This document shows positions 53,993 through 64,000 of a stretch of DNA of 64,000 bases, one piece after another. The position numbers were made by a program, and so were the translations under genes. The notes beneath the pieces were generated by a model. The model had not been told where the DNA came from and made no database searches. It saw only the letters and a list, made by a program, of their open reading frames with translations. Source of the DNA: Watersipora subatra (lineage: Eukaryota > Bryozoa > Gymnolaemata > Cheilostomatida > Watersiporidae). The stretch covers positions 60,368,248 through 60,432,247 of the forward strand of contig NC_088711.1 in the NCBI RefSeq assembly GCF_963576615.1, in the 5' to 3' direction. Numbering within the stretch: position 1 is the stretch's first letter; every line of letters begins with the position of its first letter.

Positions 53993-56587
53993 TTAGTGTT
54001 TTCTCCATACACAGCCTTTTATAAGGCTGAATGTTTTTTCGTAATATTCTAATGCTTTTCTGTAGTCACCCAGTGAGTTGTGTGCTGACCCAATCTTACC
54101 ATAGGTAGTAGCAGTATGCTTTGCGTTTTCTCCATACACTGCCTTTTCGATAATTAGTGCTTTTTCATAATATTTTAATGCTTTTCTGTTCTCACCCAGT
54201 GAGTCAAGTACTGATCCAATGTTACTGTAGCTAACAGCAATATCAGGATGGTTGGCGTTCTTTCCATACACAACCTTTTGCATGTCTAGTGCTTTTTCGT
54301 AATATTCTAACGCTTTTTGGTAGTCACCCAGTGAGTGGTGTGCTGACCCAATGTTACCATAGGTAGTAGCAATATCGGTATGGTTGGTGTTCTCTCCATA
54401 CACAGCCTTTAGCATGACTAGTGCCTTTTTGTAATACTTTAATGCTTTTCTGTAGTCACCGAGGGCATTACATGCTGAGCCAAGGTTACCATAGTTAGTA
54501 GCGATGTCAGCATGGTTCGTTTTTTCTCCATAAACAGCATTCTTGATGACTAATGCATCTTCGTAATATTTTAATGCTTTTTTGTAATCATTCAGGGAGA
54601 TATGTGCTGACCCAATGTTGCTGTAGCTAACAGCAATATCCGGATGGTTGGTGTTCTCTCCATACACAGCCTTTAGCACAACTAGCGTTTTTTTGTAATA
54701 TTTTAATGCTTGTATGTAGTTGCCAAGTAAGTTGTGTGCTGACCCAATGTTGTTGTAGCTAACAGCAATATCAGAATGGTTGGTGTTCTCTCCATACACT
54801 GCCTTTTGGATGTCTAGTGCTTTTTCGTAATGTTCTAAGGCTTTTTGGTATTCACCCAGTGAGTTGTGTGCTGACCCAATCTTACCATAGCTAGCAGCAA
54901 TATTGGAATGATTGGTGTTCTCTCCATACACAACCTTTTGCATTCCTAGGGCGTCTTTGTGATATTCTAATGCTTTTTTGTAGTCTCCCAGTGAGTTGTG
55001 TGCTGATCCAATGTTATTGTAGGTAGTTGCAATATCTGTATGGTTGGTGTTTTCTCCATACACAGCCTTTAGCGTAATTAGTGCTTTTTTGTAATATTCT
55101 AATGCGCTTTTGTACTCACCCAGTGAGTTGTGTGCTGAGCCAATGTTATTGTAGGTAGTAGCAATATCTGTATGGTTGGTGTTTCTTCCATACACCGCCT
55201 CTAATATGACCAATGCCTTTTTGTTATGTTCTAATGCTTTGCTGTAGTCACCCAGTAACTGGTGTGCTGAACCAATGCTAACATAGCTAACAGCAATATC
55301 GGTATGGTTGGTGTTCTCTCCATACACAGCCTTTTTCATGACTAATGCTTTTTCGTAATATTGTAATGATTTTCTGTAGTCACCCATTGAGTTGTGGACA
55401 GCGCCTATTTTACCATAGCTAGTAGCAATATCGGTATGGTTGGTGTTCTCTCCATACACTGCCTTTCGTATGACTAGTGCTTTTTCATAATATTTGAAAG
55501 CTTTCTCGTTCTGACCCAGTGACTGGTATGCTGAGCCAATGTTACCATAGCTTGCAGCAATACTGGGATGGTTGGTTTTGTCTCCATACACAGCCTTTTG
55601 CATTACTAAAGCTTCTTCGTGATATTGTAATGCTTTTCTGTAGTCACCCAGTGAGTTGTGTGCTGACCCAATGCTACCATAAGTAGTAGCAATATCGGTA
55701 TGGTTGGTGTTCTCTCCATACACAGCCTTTTGCATTACTAAAACCTCTTCGTGATATTGTAATGCTTTTCTGTAGTCACCCAGGGAGTTGTGTGCTGAGC
55801 CAATGTTATTGTAGGTGGTAGCAATGTCTGTATGGTTGGTATTTTCTGCATACACAGCCTTTTGCATGATTAGTGCTTTTTTGTAATATTCTAAAGCTTT
55901 TTTGTAGTCACCCAGTGAGTCGTGTGCTGATCCGATTTTACCATAGTTAACAGCAATATTGGTATGGTTGGTGTTCTTCCCATACACAGCATTTAGCATG
56001 ACTAATGATTTTTCGTAATATTCTAATGCTTTTCTGTAGTCACCCAGTGACTTGTGAGCTAATCCAATGTTACTGTAGCTAAGGGCAATGTCGGTATGGT
56101 TGGTCCTCTTTCCATACACAGCCTTTCGCATGACTAATGCTTTTGTGTAATATTCTAACGCTTTTTTGTAGTCACCCAGTGAGTTGTTGGCTAAGCCAAT
56201 GTTACTGTAGGTAGCAGCAATAATGGTATGGTTGGTGTTCTTTCCATAAACAGATTTTAACATGGCCAATGCCTTTTCGCTATACTCTAATGCTTGTCTG
56301 TAGTCACCCAGTAATTGGTGTGTTGAACCAATGTTAACATAGAAAATTGCAATATCCGTGTTGTCGGTTTTGTTTCCATACATACTTTGATCCATTTTCA
56401 GTCCTTCAGTAAAACACTTCATTGCTTTCTTGAGTTCACATAATTCCAGATATACTGAGCCGATATTGTTATATGCGGTGCTCTTATCCCTGTGATTGCT
56501 TTCAGATTCCTTTTCCTTATTCAGGTCCTTGCTTTTAGGTCCACTTTCACCTTTCATCATATTTGACAGGCATTCATCTTCCTTTAC
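53993..56587 (-). CDS. NTase-TPR gene, exon 3: about 19 kinesin-light-chain-like TPRs
   Basis: The exon starts after an acceptor ending GTCTACAG (exon base 56587), in phase 0 with exon 2. After a charged linker it encodes about 19 tandem units of 42 residues. The consensus is DIATTYGNIGSAHNSLGDY, then RKALEYYEKALVMQKAVYG and ENTNHT, the kinesin-light-chain-like TPR type that forms a protein-binding superhelix. Units are very similar at DNA level, suggesting recent expansion or gene conversion. The last unit has a one-base insertion relative to the others near 54020, which changes the frame and ends the protein at 53993 (WRKH). The alternative frame also stops soon (HVAAC). One late unit lacks two residues (NAKHTATTYG). 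The 3' end is therefore decayed or newly formed. Confidence 0.85.
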   Translation of the reverse strand, partial: VKEDECLSNMMKGESGPKSKDLNKEKESESNHRDKSTAYNNIGSVYLELCELKKAMKCFTEGLKMDQSMYGNKTDNTDIAIFYVNIGSTHQLLGDYRQALEYSEKALAMLKSVYGKNTNHTIIAATYSNIGLANNSLGDYKKALEYYTKALVMRKAVYGKRTNHTDIALSYSNIGLAHKSLGDYRKALEYYEKSLVMLNAVYGKNTNHTNIAVNYGKIGSAHDSLGDYKKALEYYKKALIMQKAVYAENTNHTDIATTYNNIGSAHNSLGDYRKALQYHEEVLVMQKAVYGENTNHTDIATTYGSIGSAHNSLGDYRKALQYHEEALVMQKAVYGDKTNHPSIAASYGNIGSAYQSLGQNEKAFKYYEKALVIRKAVYGENTNHTDIATSYGKIGAVHNSMGDYRKSLQYYEKALVMKKAVYGENTNHTDIAVSYVSIGSAHQLLGDYSKALEHNKKALVILEAVYGRNTNHTDIATTYNNIGSAHNSLGEYKSALEYYKKALITLKAVYGENTNHTDIATTYNNIGSAHNSLGDYKKALEYHKDALGMQKVVYGENTNHSNIAASYGKIGSAHNSLGEYQKALEHYEKALDIQKAVYGENTNHSDIAVSYNNIGSAHNLLGNYIQALKYYKKTLVVLKAVYGENTNHPDIAVSYSNIGSAHISLNDYKKALKYYEDALVIKNAVYGEKTNHADIATNYGNLGSACNALGDYRKALKYYKKALVMLKAVYGENTNHTDIATTYGNIGSAHHSLGDYQKALEYYEKALDMQKVVYGKNANHPDIAVSYSNIGSVLDSLGENRKALKYYEKALIIEKAVYGENAKHTATTYGKIGSAHNSLGDYRKALEYYEKTFSLIKGCVWRKH

Positions 56588-57660
56588 CTGTAGACACAGA
56601 TGTAACTATCAGTCATCTTTATACCACATCATTATTTCTTACTGATGGACAGATGCAGAAAAGACTTGTTAAGTTTATATTGATACCTACCACTCTAAAA
56701 TATTTTGTTAGAGGCTTAGATAGGTAAGTTGGCAAGTAAGTGTATAATCAGAGTTCTCAAACATACCTAGTAAGTTTACAGCAATCAAGTACATACAGGT
56801 TATAATACAGTTATTTATTCCCTATCAACTTGTCACAGATTTAGTAGAAGTAACAGAGTATTACAAAAGTTTAGACTTTTAATTATAGTAAAGAACAAAA
56901 TATTTTCAAAGTTTTGGTTAGCACTTTAAACAAATTCTGCATCAATTGTTTTCAATCATGTATGCACACAGATAATTTTTTTGAGAAAACCATTAGTTTA
57001 CCATAGCGACTTTAGTAAAAGAACTATTACAATGGAGAATTCTATTCAAAATGCAATTCAAAGTATAATATAATAATAACTATGTGGTTTTCAATTGTAA
57101 ATATTGTCAAAATAACCCAACTCTACATAGGCATAAGAATAAGGCACTTTTTCTCAAATTTCAAATTTTATGTGTCTGATAATTATATGGCATTAATTAT
57201 TCAGAATTCATTTTTTGAGCTTAATAACAAAACTACAAAGATACCAAAGTAGGTGACAAGTCAATGTTGGATGTTTGCTCCTTAATATAAACATAATTAT
57301 CTGTATCTGTTTTCTCATTTAGTCTTAAACATGCATCTGATGGTTCTAATTAGGTTAAACAATGGTAATTTAGATGGGTATACAGTATGCATTGCTATGG
57401 ACCACATTAAAGTTAACAAAAGTAAACCACTGATCAAAAATGGTGACAAGTCGATGTTAGATGTTTGCTCCTTAATATAAACAATTATCAGTAGCTGTTT
57501 TCTCAGTTAGCTTTAAATTTGCATCTGGTAGTTCTATTCAAGTTTAAAAATAGAGATTTAGTTGGGTATAAAATTTGCATTTTCGAGTTAAATAATACAT
57601 ACTAGCTAATGTCTATTACCATATACTGTACTATCTATCTTAAGGGTATTAAAGACATAC
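56588..57660 (-). other. Intron 2 of the NTase-TPR gene with an internal tandem duplication
   Basis: Donor GTATGT at 57660 and acceptor AG at 56589-56588 bound this AT-rich intron. GGTGACAAGTCRATGTTRGA and following sequence occur at 57250 and again at 57441, about 191 bp apart, over about 145 bp. No coding frame was seen. Confidence 0.7.
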
Positions 57661-59427
57661 TTCTTTGAGTAGTTGCTGAGCAGCTTTGTAATCTCCTATC
57701 TCTTTACTGCAGTGAGCAGCTAGAAGTGCCCAAAGACTATGTCGATCATCTCTATTAAGGAAATGTTTAAAATATTCTAATGCTAGTTTATAGCTCTTGG
57801 TGTAGTACAGAAGATACGCGCATAACTCGACGCGTTTTGTTTCAGAAAGTTTGTTTTGTAAATTTGGTTGAGGTGATAATGATTTGCTCTTTAGTAATTC
57901 ACAACACGACGAATAGCTGATCGGATCGCTTGGTTTGCCGAGTGCTTTGCTTATCTCTCTTTTGGAATCAGAATATTGACCTGTAAAGTAGAGGACTTCT
58001 GCCTTTACCCAGAAATCATTTTCAGGGACGGTAATATCTTCAAGTATTGAAGATATTTCAAGTCGCTCTTTGTCTTCAAATGAATCAGCTGGCTTAGGCA
58101 TCTTGGAGTTGACAAACTCCTTGATAGGAATGAGTAAGCAGCCCATTAGCACTACCAAGTGTGCTGGAACAGCGTAAGATAACTCCTGATCACCTTGATA
58201 ATACTTGTCAATCTGTATGGAGTCAGTCTGTGATTTCATCTTGAGATAAGCTGAAGTTCGTATGTATATAGAGAGAGCGAGGATAATATTCAGGTACCGA
58301 TGAGTGTCTGGTGACAGAAAGCTTTGATGTCGAAGCTCTGAATAGATATCCCATGAATGACAACAACTGAGTCCTAGACACATCTTCATATTGTTTGCGA
58401 GAAGAGTTGGATATCTGAATATCTCTTCTTTCACCTTGACATTCAGATTAGCTGGTGGTTTAAACTTGGCAAACTTGGGCAAAAAATCATATTTATCCAT
58501 GTCTTTCACAAATGATTCTAAGCGTTTTATTTTGACAGATTTCTTTTTCTTTGCACACTCTTCATATGATGCTCTTTTAGCAGTAAACTGTGTGTAGAGC
58601 TGACTGGTATCTTCTGCTTCTTCACTAGAATGTAAAACTATGGTAGAAGAGAGCATGTCAGATTTATCTGCTAAATCATCAATTGGCTTTTCTGCTTCTG
58701 TTTTGTAGAGTTCCATGAGCTGTTCTAGTGTTAGTATCAGACTGAGACCACCCTCTTTACCATTACCTGTTGGGATGTTACCAGAGTTGGTAGTGATTCC
58801 ATCTATTCTGCAGCCAGTGACAGCCTTCTTGGCCAGCTTGCGTAACTCACAGTTTGTCTTCAACTCGTCAATATCAAAGGACTTCAGAGGACTTTCACCT
58901 AGATTGCCTATTCTGAAGTAGCTGTCTACTGCTAGTTTTTCAAAGTAACCTGATTCTTTCTCCACGATAATAGCATATTCTAGATCAGAATAAGGAGTTG
59001 CATCCCCCTTTGCTATAGAACCCAATCCAATGATAGCAAACTTACACGGAGCTTCTTCATCTTTTTTCTTCAGCACATCAATGCTTGATTGGAGAATTTT
59101 TTTAGATACTTTCGCGAGTCTTTCACTGCAGGTTTTGCTCGCTGAAAACACTTTTTGAGTAAAAACTTCTGCATTATTAAGATTTTCTTCACTGAATATG
59201 TCATCATCGCTCACAGCTTTTCCTAAAGCGTCAAGAGTACCAAAGTCTTTCTTACTATCTTCTCTGTACTTCGCAAGAAGTGCCTTATGGTTACTGATCA
59301 TCTGCTGATGTTGGTCATAGCTGAGAGGATGGTTTCCTTTGTACCAACTTTCTTCTATGTCATAGACTAGTCTGCGTCTGTTGTCAGTTGGATTAAGAGT
59401 CACACAGTAGTTAGCCAAGCCATGTGC
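57661..59427 (-). CDS. NTase-TPR gene, exon 2: DUF294/GlnD-type nucleotidyltransferase domain
   Basis: This 1767-bp exon (589 codons) lies between an acceptor TTTACAG and a GTATGT donor. It contains the pol-beta-fold signature IIGLGSIAKGDATPYSDLEY (about residues 129-148), with the GS loop and the D-x-E acidic pair needed for metal binding. I associate this with the DUF294 or GlnD N-terminal nucleotidyltransferase family. The region after it is helical and ends in TPR-like helices (YFTGQYSDSKREISK and LEYFKHFLNRDDRHSLWALL). In many invertebrates such domains are joined to KLC-type TPRs in large gene families of unknown function, often suspected of immune or signalling roles. Splicing in phase 0 links it to exons 1 and 3, giving about 1,485 residues. 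Confidence 0.8.
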
Positions 59428-60018
59428 CTGTAAAGTAGTATTTTAGAAACTATAATTTTTAAGTTTGAGCTAGTAGCTTATGCAAGCTACATACAGATTA
59501 AATATGGAAGATAATTTTAGAAGATCATTTTTTTCATTTTGCATCATTTCATTTTTTCATCAGCTTGAAAAAAGCATGAATTACATTTTGCTAATTGCTA
59601 GTATCAAAAAAGGAGTTGGTTCTGCAGGAAAGTTTTTTGCTCACAGTTTTTCCACAATGATGTGCTAGACCAGTTTTCTTATTTTCAATACTGGTAAGAA
59701 AAATTTCTGAGACTGTGTTAAAGTACAAATTGTATCCCTTGGGCTACTCTTAGTAAGAAAATAGGAGAGGTAAGGTCAAAAGAAGATGAGAAGGAAAGGA
59801 GAGGTTAGAGAAGTAGTAAGTGAGATAGCAAGGAGTCACAAAAGAGGAGAGGTGATAGAGGAGAGATGACAGGAGAGGGATGAGACAGAAGAAAAAAAGT
59901 GAGAAAAAAGCATAGATGAGAGAGAAACAGGAAGAGAGGAGAAGAACAAGAGAAAAGTAAAAAAATGTATAATATCCTAGAAAATGTATTTTCAAAGTGA
60001 TATGTTTTGAGCAAATAC
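59428..60018 (-). other. Intron 1 of the NTase-TPR gene with a polypurine tract
   Basis: It is bounded by GTATTT at 60018 and TTTACAG at 59430-59428. Positions 59757-59960 are almost pure purine on the plus strand (GAGAGGTAAG-, GAAGAGAGGAGAAG-type runs). No exon was recognised inside. Confidence 0.65.
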
Positions 60019-60114
60019 CTGCAGGAAATGTCTCCAAATATGAGAGTTCTCAGCTCTCTCTTTGTACTCTCTAGCTAATGTGTCTAGCTGGTTCAATTCA
60101 TCATCTGCCATCAT
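60019..60114 (-). CDS. NTase-TPR gene, exon 1 (start)
   Basis: A 96-bp open exon begins with two ATG codons (MMADDELNQLDTLAREYK) and ends SHIWRHFLQ before a GT donor at 60018. It joins exon 2 in phase 0 (HFLQ then AHGLANYC). The flanking splice signals and acidic start support a real first coding exon. Confidence 0.7.
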
Positions 60115-60589
60115 TTATTCCTAAAATTTATCTGCAATATTTAATGCTGTAACGCAACCATATTGAATGTTGGTGAAACAAAAAGGTTTATATGTTGTTT
60201 CTGCCATTATTTAGAAAAAAAACTAAACTAACAATGCGCTCAGGTGAGGCACTTATAAGTACCAATTATTCTCTCCACTTTGGAATGTCTGTTTTGTTAC
60301 TCATACACATATCATACTCTAATATTTCATCAAAGTTCTATGGTTGAGCTAAACTTATTAATAACATTTGTGGTGTGGCTCTATGATAATCTGCGAGATT
60401 GACTATAAGTTCATGTCACTGTTTTACTGATTTTGTAGAGATAATGAATTATCTTAGTTAGTTTCTATATTGTCATATACAGGTACGACATCATTAGGCA
60501 TAGGCAATGATTGTCAAACAAAAAAAAGGCTGTTCATGAAATGAAAGCCCCTACAATTTATTTGAATGTCATATATAATATGCTCTAGA
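60115..60589. other. Upstream region of the NTase-TPR gene
   Basis: About 475 bp of AT-rich DNA separate the start codon from the hAT transposon. Any promoter must lie here or inside the transposon. No TATA box or other element could be assigned with confidence. Confidence 0.4.
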
Positions 60590-61934
60590 TAGGGATGTTT
60601 GAACCTTTTTGCAAAAAGGGCCAGATTTGGTAAGATGAAAATGTGTGAGGGCCAAAGATTCAGCCTGATCACCATTAAAAATTAACCATTAACATTAAAT
60701 ACAAATGGACTTTTTGGACTTTTTGAATCACAAATGTCATACTTTTACTTTTGCATTTTCCATTGAGTTTTTAATAAAATCACAAACCACAAACAATGAA
60801 GAAACCTATCAAGGATATCTAAGTTCATGTGGAACACTACATGTTATTCACAAATAGATACTCACTATAAACAAAATCCACAACTGAGATACAGCATATT
60901 CGAACTGTGATTTTGACCATCACAAAAGAATACATTACCCGTGATCCTAAAATTAATTCAACTCAAAAGACTTGACAAATATCTTGACTGCATTAATGTG
61001 AAGGGCGATACTGGGATCTTGACTGCAGTATGTAGTTTAGGTCTGGCCCAAGTTCAGTGGTTTTGATGCGGAAGACATCACGAAGGTGAGAGTCACTCAG
61101 TCTTTTCCTCATGCGATTCTTGTTAATGTTCATAACGGAAAATGTCTTCTCACACAGGTATGTAGAGCCAAACAAGCTCAGTAATTTCTTAGCAAATGTC
61201 CGAATCTCTTGAAACCTATATTTATCCAGCTGGCGGTAAAAATTGTCACCTGTTGGTGCCGGCTGCAAAGCTCAGTGTCACACTGGAGCTCAATAAGCTC
61301 TAGCTGCAGGTGCTCTGGAACGTCATCAGGGTCCACGAAGAAAGGAAAGGAAAAAAGCGTGATCTCATTTTCAATAGCTGCAAAGTTTTGAAAGCGCTGC
61401 TGAAATTTTTCAACCAGGCATGAGATGTCTGCTGCATTCTTTGTCATTTGCGCGCTGATATTGTTCTGCCAAAAACTGGTCTTAATTTCCTGCAGCAATG
61501 AGAAATGTCCGGTGGTAGGCTGCACCAGTGACAAGTGCCTTTGAAAAAGTAGCAGCTTGGTCCAAAAGGCTCTGATGTGTGAATACAATTGACTTACCAA
61601 TGCATTTTGCCCTTGAAGGCTTGTGTTCAGCGCATTCAGATGTCGCATTATGTCAGCTAAAATTCCAAATCGGCCAACCAAACAGGATCATTTAGTTGTG
61701 GCATGGGTTGTCCCTTTTTTGTCGAAAATTGTTCAATTTCTTTCTTGAGAGAGAAAAAGCGCTGCAGTGCAGACCTCTGACTGAGCAACCTTACTTTACT
61801 GTGATACAAAACATCTCTGTATTCAGCCTGGATGTCTATAAGAAACTTTGAAAACTGACGGTGGCACAGCGCTTTGAAATGAATATAATTAATAGCCTTC
61901 ATTACAGGTTTCATAACATTATCATACTTTACAT
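60590..61934 (-). mobile_element. Broken hAT element A (GTF2IRD2-like), interrupted by hAT element B
   Basis: The terminus TAGGGATGTTTGAACC near 60590 and the subterminal GGGCCAGATTTGGTAAGATG are typical of hAT elements with GTF2IRD2-like transposases. Coding remains run on the minus strand up to 61934, where a second hAT begins. The distal end and the transposase N-terminus are not in the window. Confidence 0.7.
60993..61934 (-). pseudogene. GTF2IRD2-like hAT transposase fragment, three frames
   Basis: Fragments in three frames run from upstream to downstream. 61934-61657 includes VMKAINYIHFKALCHRQF and DVLYHSKVRLLSQRSALQRF. 61681-61178 includes ALVSQLYSHIRAFWTKLLLF. 61268-60993 includes FGSTYLCEKTFSVMNINKNR and MRKRLSDSHLR, the C-terminal dimerisation region. 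At least two frameshifts separate them, and the N-terminal BED finger and first catalytic residues are missing. It cannot encode an active transposase. Confidence 0.75.
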
Positions 61935-64000
61935 CAGGGGTGCCCAACCAGTCGATCGCGATCTACCAGTCGATCTTCAAGTGCTTGGCAGTCGATCGCG
62001 GGATGATTTTAGGATAACATATAATTACAACATAAAATAATAATTATTCACTAACTAGCAGCAACTACTATTGCTGCACAGCACTTTACTAAACTACTGC
62101 ACTAAAAAAGTAGTTTTAATAATAACATTATTTACCTATTATCGTTGTTTATGTATAGTCGTGTTTGATTGTGTATTTCAAGACCAACAAAAATACACGT
62201 GAACGCCATTCATAAGTTCCCAGCACAGGACCGCAGAAAAAGCCGATAGGTCCGCACTCGATACAAAACCGTGTATAGTTCTTCATGCACCCAAAATAAC
62301 TTTTGTTAAAATGTTATGCAGCTTTCTGCTAGCAGTCGATCTCGTTTTTTCTTTTTGAATAAAAACATAAACCCATAAATGAGTGTTAAGACAAATCTGA
62401 AACGACAAAAAACCTATCACTTCCACAAGGAATGGGAAGAGGATTATTTCTTTGTCATTTCCAACTCTAAATGCATGTGCCTCATCTGCCAAGCCATCAT
62501 CTCGCTTCCTAAGAAGGGTAACCTCGAAAGGCATTTCACAACCATGCATAAAAGGTACGAGAATGATTTTCCTGCCCAAAGTGAATTAAGGAAAATAAAA
62601 TTAAAGGAATTGAAATCGCAACTAGCTGCACAGCAGTCTATTTTTACCAGGCCAAATACGAGAGGCAAAGCAGCTAAGATAGCATCATATCGAGTTTGCC
62701 AAGTTCTTGCCAAGCATAAGAAACCATTTCAAGATGGAGCAATGGTCAAGGAAGCATTTATGGAAGCTGCTGATTCATTGTTTGTGGATTTTAAAAACAA
62801 AGATGAAATCATGTCCGCAATCAAAGACGTTCAGTTATCGAGAAGTACGATGACAAGGCGATGTGAGGAAATAGAGAAGAACGTCACAGCCCAGTTGCAG
62901 AGAGATATTGCCATGTGTGAGTGTTTTTCACTTCAGTTTGATGAGTCAACAGACTCTGTGGATGTGGCACAGTTGTGCCTTTTCATAAGAATGATGTTCG
63001 ATAACATGACTGCAAAAGAGGAGCTGCTTTGCATCTTGCCTCTTAAAGGACATACACGAGGTGAAGACATATTTCAAGCATTCATGGAGTTCGTTAACAA
63101 AATCCAACTGCCGCTAGGTAAGCTTGTTTCCATTACAACCGATGGGGCACCCGCTATGGTGGGCTGTAGTAATGGGTTTATAGCTCATTGCAAACAGAAT
63201 GACACTTTTCTAGACTTTATTCATTATCATTGCATCATCCACCAGCAGGCTTTATGTGGGAAAATATTAAACATGCAGGAGGTGATGGATATTGTCATGA
63301 AGATTGTTTGTTCAGTTCGAGCAAGGAGCCTACAGAGGAGACTTTTCCACGCTCATATGGAAGAGGCTGACGCAGAACACACAGATCTGCTGCTTCATAC
63401 AGATGTGAGGTGGTTGAGCAGAGGTAGATTTTTGGAAAGATTCAGAGAGCTATTGCCTGATGTAAAAGAGTTTCTCAAACAATCTAAACATGCGGAATAT
63501 GCACAGCTTGAAAATGAACAGTGGCTCATGGATTTGGCTTTCCTTACTGACATTACTGCTCTTCTGAATGAGCTGAATTTAGAGCTGCAGGGAAAAAACA
63601 AAAATGTAATTAACATGATCAGCTCTGTGAACGCATTTAAACGCAAGTTACAGCTGATCTCAACCAAGCTTGAACGCCAGGACTTGCGTTACTTTCAACA
63701 CATGAACTCCGAACTTGCGCGTCAGGGCAAAACCTCTGCAGAACTCAATAGTGCACATTACATTCAGCAGGTGCAAAGCATTTCATCAGAGTTTGACAAG
63801 CGCTTCAATGACTTTGCATCAGTTGAGCCTGTTGCCACATATATGTGTTTCCCATTTGCCACAGACATAGATGTGGAGGACATTGCCTTCAAAATGGGAG
63901 CACTCTTTCAGCTGGATACAACTGCATTGGAAAATGAAATAGTCTCCCTTCAAAATGACATAGAGATGAAATCCAGGGCAACCACTGAGAGGGAAAAATT
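61935..64000 (+). mobile_element. hAT element B, left part, running off the window
   Basis: It begins with the terminus CAGGGGTGCCCAACC at 61935. CAGTCGATC is repeated at 61949, 61967, 61989 and 62333, likely transposase-binding subterminal repeats. It sits inside the coding region of hAT A; the eight bases before it are CTTTACAT. The right end is outside the window, so the target duplication cannot be checked. Confidence 0.8.
62379..64000 (+). CDS. hAT transposase with BED finger (ZBED5/FAM200-like), partial
   Basis: An uninterrupted frame runs 540 codons from ATG at 62379 to the window edge without a stop. It opens with a BED-type zinc finger (CMCLICQ ... RHFTTMH, about residues 29-58). 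It then shows the hAT catalytic region: FDESTDSVDVAQLC with the first acidic residue, SITTDGAPAMVG with the second, CIIHQQAL, and DVRWLSRGRFLERF. This is the arrangement of the ZBED5/FAM200 group of hAT transposases. The C-terminal catalytic Glu and dimerisation region should lie beyond 64000. The long intact frame suggests either a young transposon or a conserved domesticated gene. Confidence 0.9.
   Translation, partial: MSVKTNLKRQKTYHFHKEWEEDYFFVISNSKCMCLICQAIISLPKKGNLERHFTTMHKRYENDFPAQSELRKIKLKELKSQLAAQQSIFTRPNTRGKAAKIASYRVCQVLAKHKKPFQDGAMVKEAFMEAADSLFVDFKNKDEIMSAIKDVQLSRSTMTRRCEEIEKNVTAQLQRDIAMCECFSLQFDESTDSVDVAQLCLFIRMMFDNMTAKEELLCILPLKGHTRGEDIFQAFMEFVNKIQLPLGKLVSITTDGAPAMVGCSNGFIAHCKQNDTFLDFIHYHCIIHQQALCGKILNMQEVMDIVMKIVCSVRARSLQRRLFHAHMEEADAEHTDLLLHTDVRWLSRGRFLERFRELLPDVKEFLKQSKHAEYAQLENEQWLMDLAFLTDITALLNELNLELQGKNKNVINMISSVNAFKRKLQLISTKLERQDLRYFQHMNSELARQGKTSAELNSAHYIQQVQSISSEFDKRFNDFASVEPVATYMCFPFATDIDVEDIAFKMGALFQLDTTALENEIVSLQNDIEMKSRATTEREK

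Noticed and set aside
59750..60037. Minus-strand frames rich in Phe, Leu and Ser
   Set aside because: They are translations of the polypurine tract in intron 1.

Overview
This window comes from an invertebrate animal genome. It is AT-rich, with spliced genes, long satellite DNA and several transposon families. A marine lophotrochozoan such as a bryozoan or mollusc would fit, but that is inference from gene content, not proof. Four blocks are visible. (1) 1-28165: a satellite array of a 51-bp unit (about 550 copies, truncated at the left window edge) with local sequence domains and higher-order repeats. It stops beside a single exon of an RFX-family transcription factor (28493-28640, minus).

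(2) 29957-44870: a complete Polinton/Maverick, a virus-like self-synthesising DNA transposon of 14,914 bp. It has 262-bp terminal inverted repeats that differ at two positions, AG...CT ends and a 6-bp target duplication GGTATC. A related, unoccupied copy of the target repeat lies at about 52555-52870 and shows the sequence before insertion. The element encodes a protein-primed family B DNA polymerase (split over three frames), a retrovirus-like integrase, a probable major capsid protein, a probable penton/minor capsid protein, a packaging ATPase with two in-frame TGA codons, several small membrane or coiled-coil proteins and a RING-H2 protein. No cysteine protease was recognised. Three organisational features stand out: almost every start codon lies inside the octamer AATAAATG; a palindrome or hairpin sits at each of the four convergent gene ends; and a SAP-like motif (GYQxMSxxEL type) recurs in four different reading frames. 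Several frames break at A-runs although the TIRs are nearly identical, so sequencing or assembly indels are a serious alternative to real decay.

(3) 44877-53060: transposon-derived and unassigned DNA. It holds a decayed Ty3/gypsy element (minus strand, two diverged LTR fragments) and three copies of the dispersed repeat into which the Polinton inserted.

(4) 53078-64000: a three-exon minus-strand gene joining a DUF294/GlnD-type nucleotidyltransferase domain to about 19 near-identical 42-residue kinesin-light-chain-like TPRs, with a partly duplicated 3' end. It is followed by two nested hAT transposons: a broken GTF2IRD2-like copy (minus) interrupted by a second hAT whose BED-finger transposase frame is open for 540 codons to the window edge.
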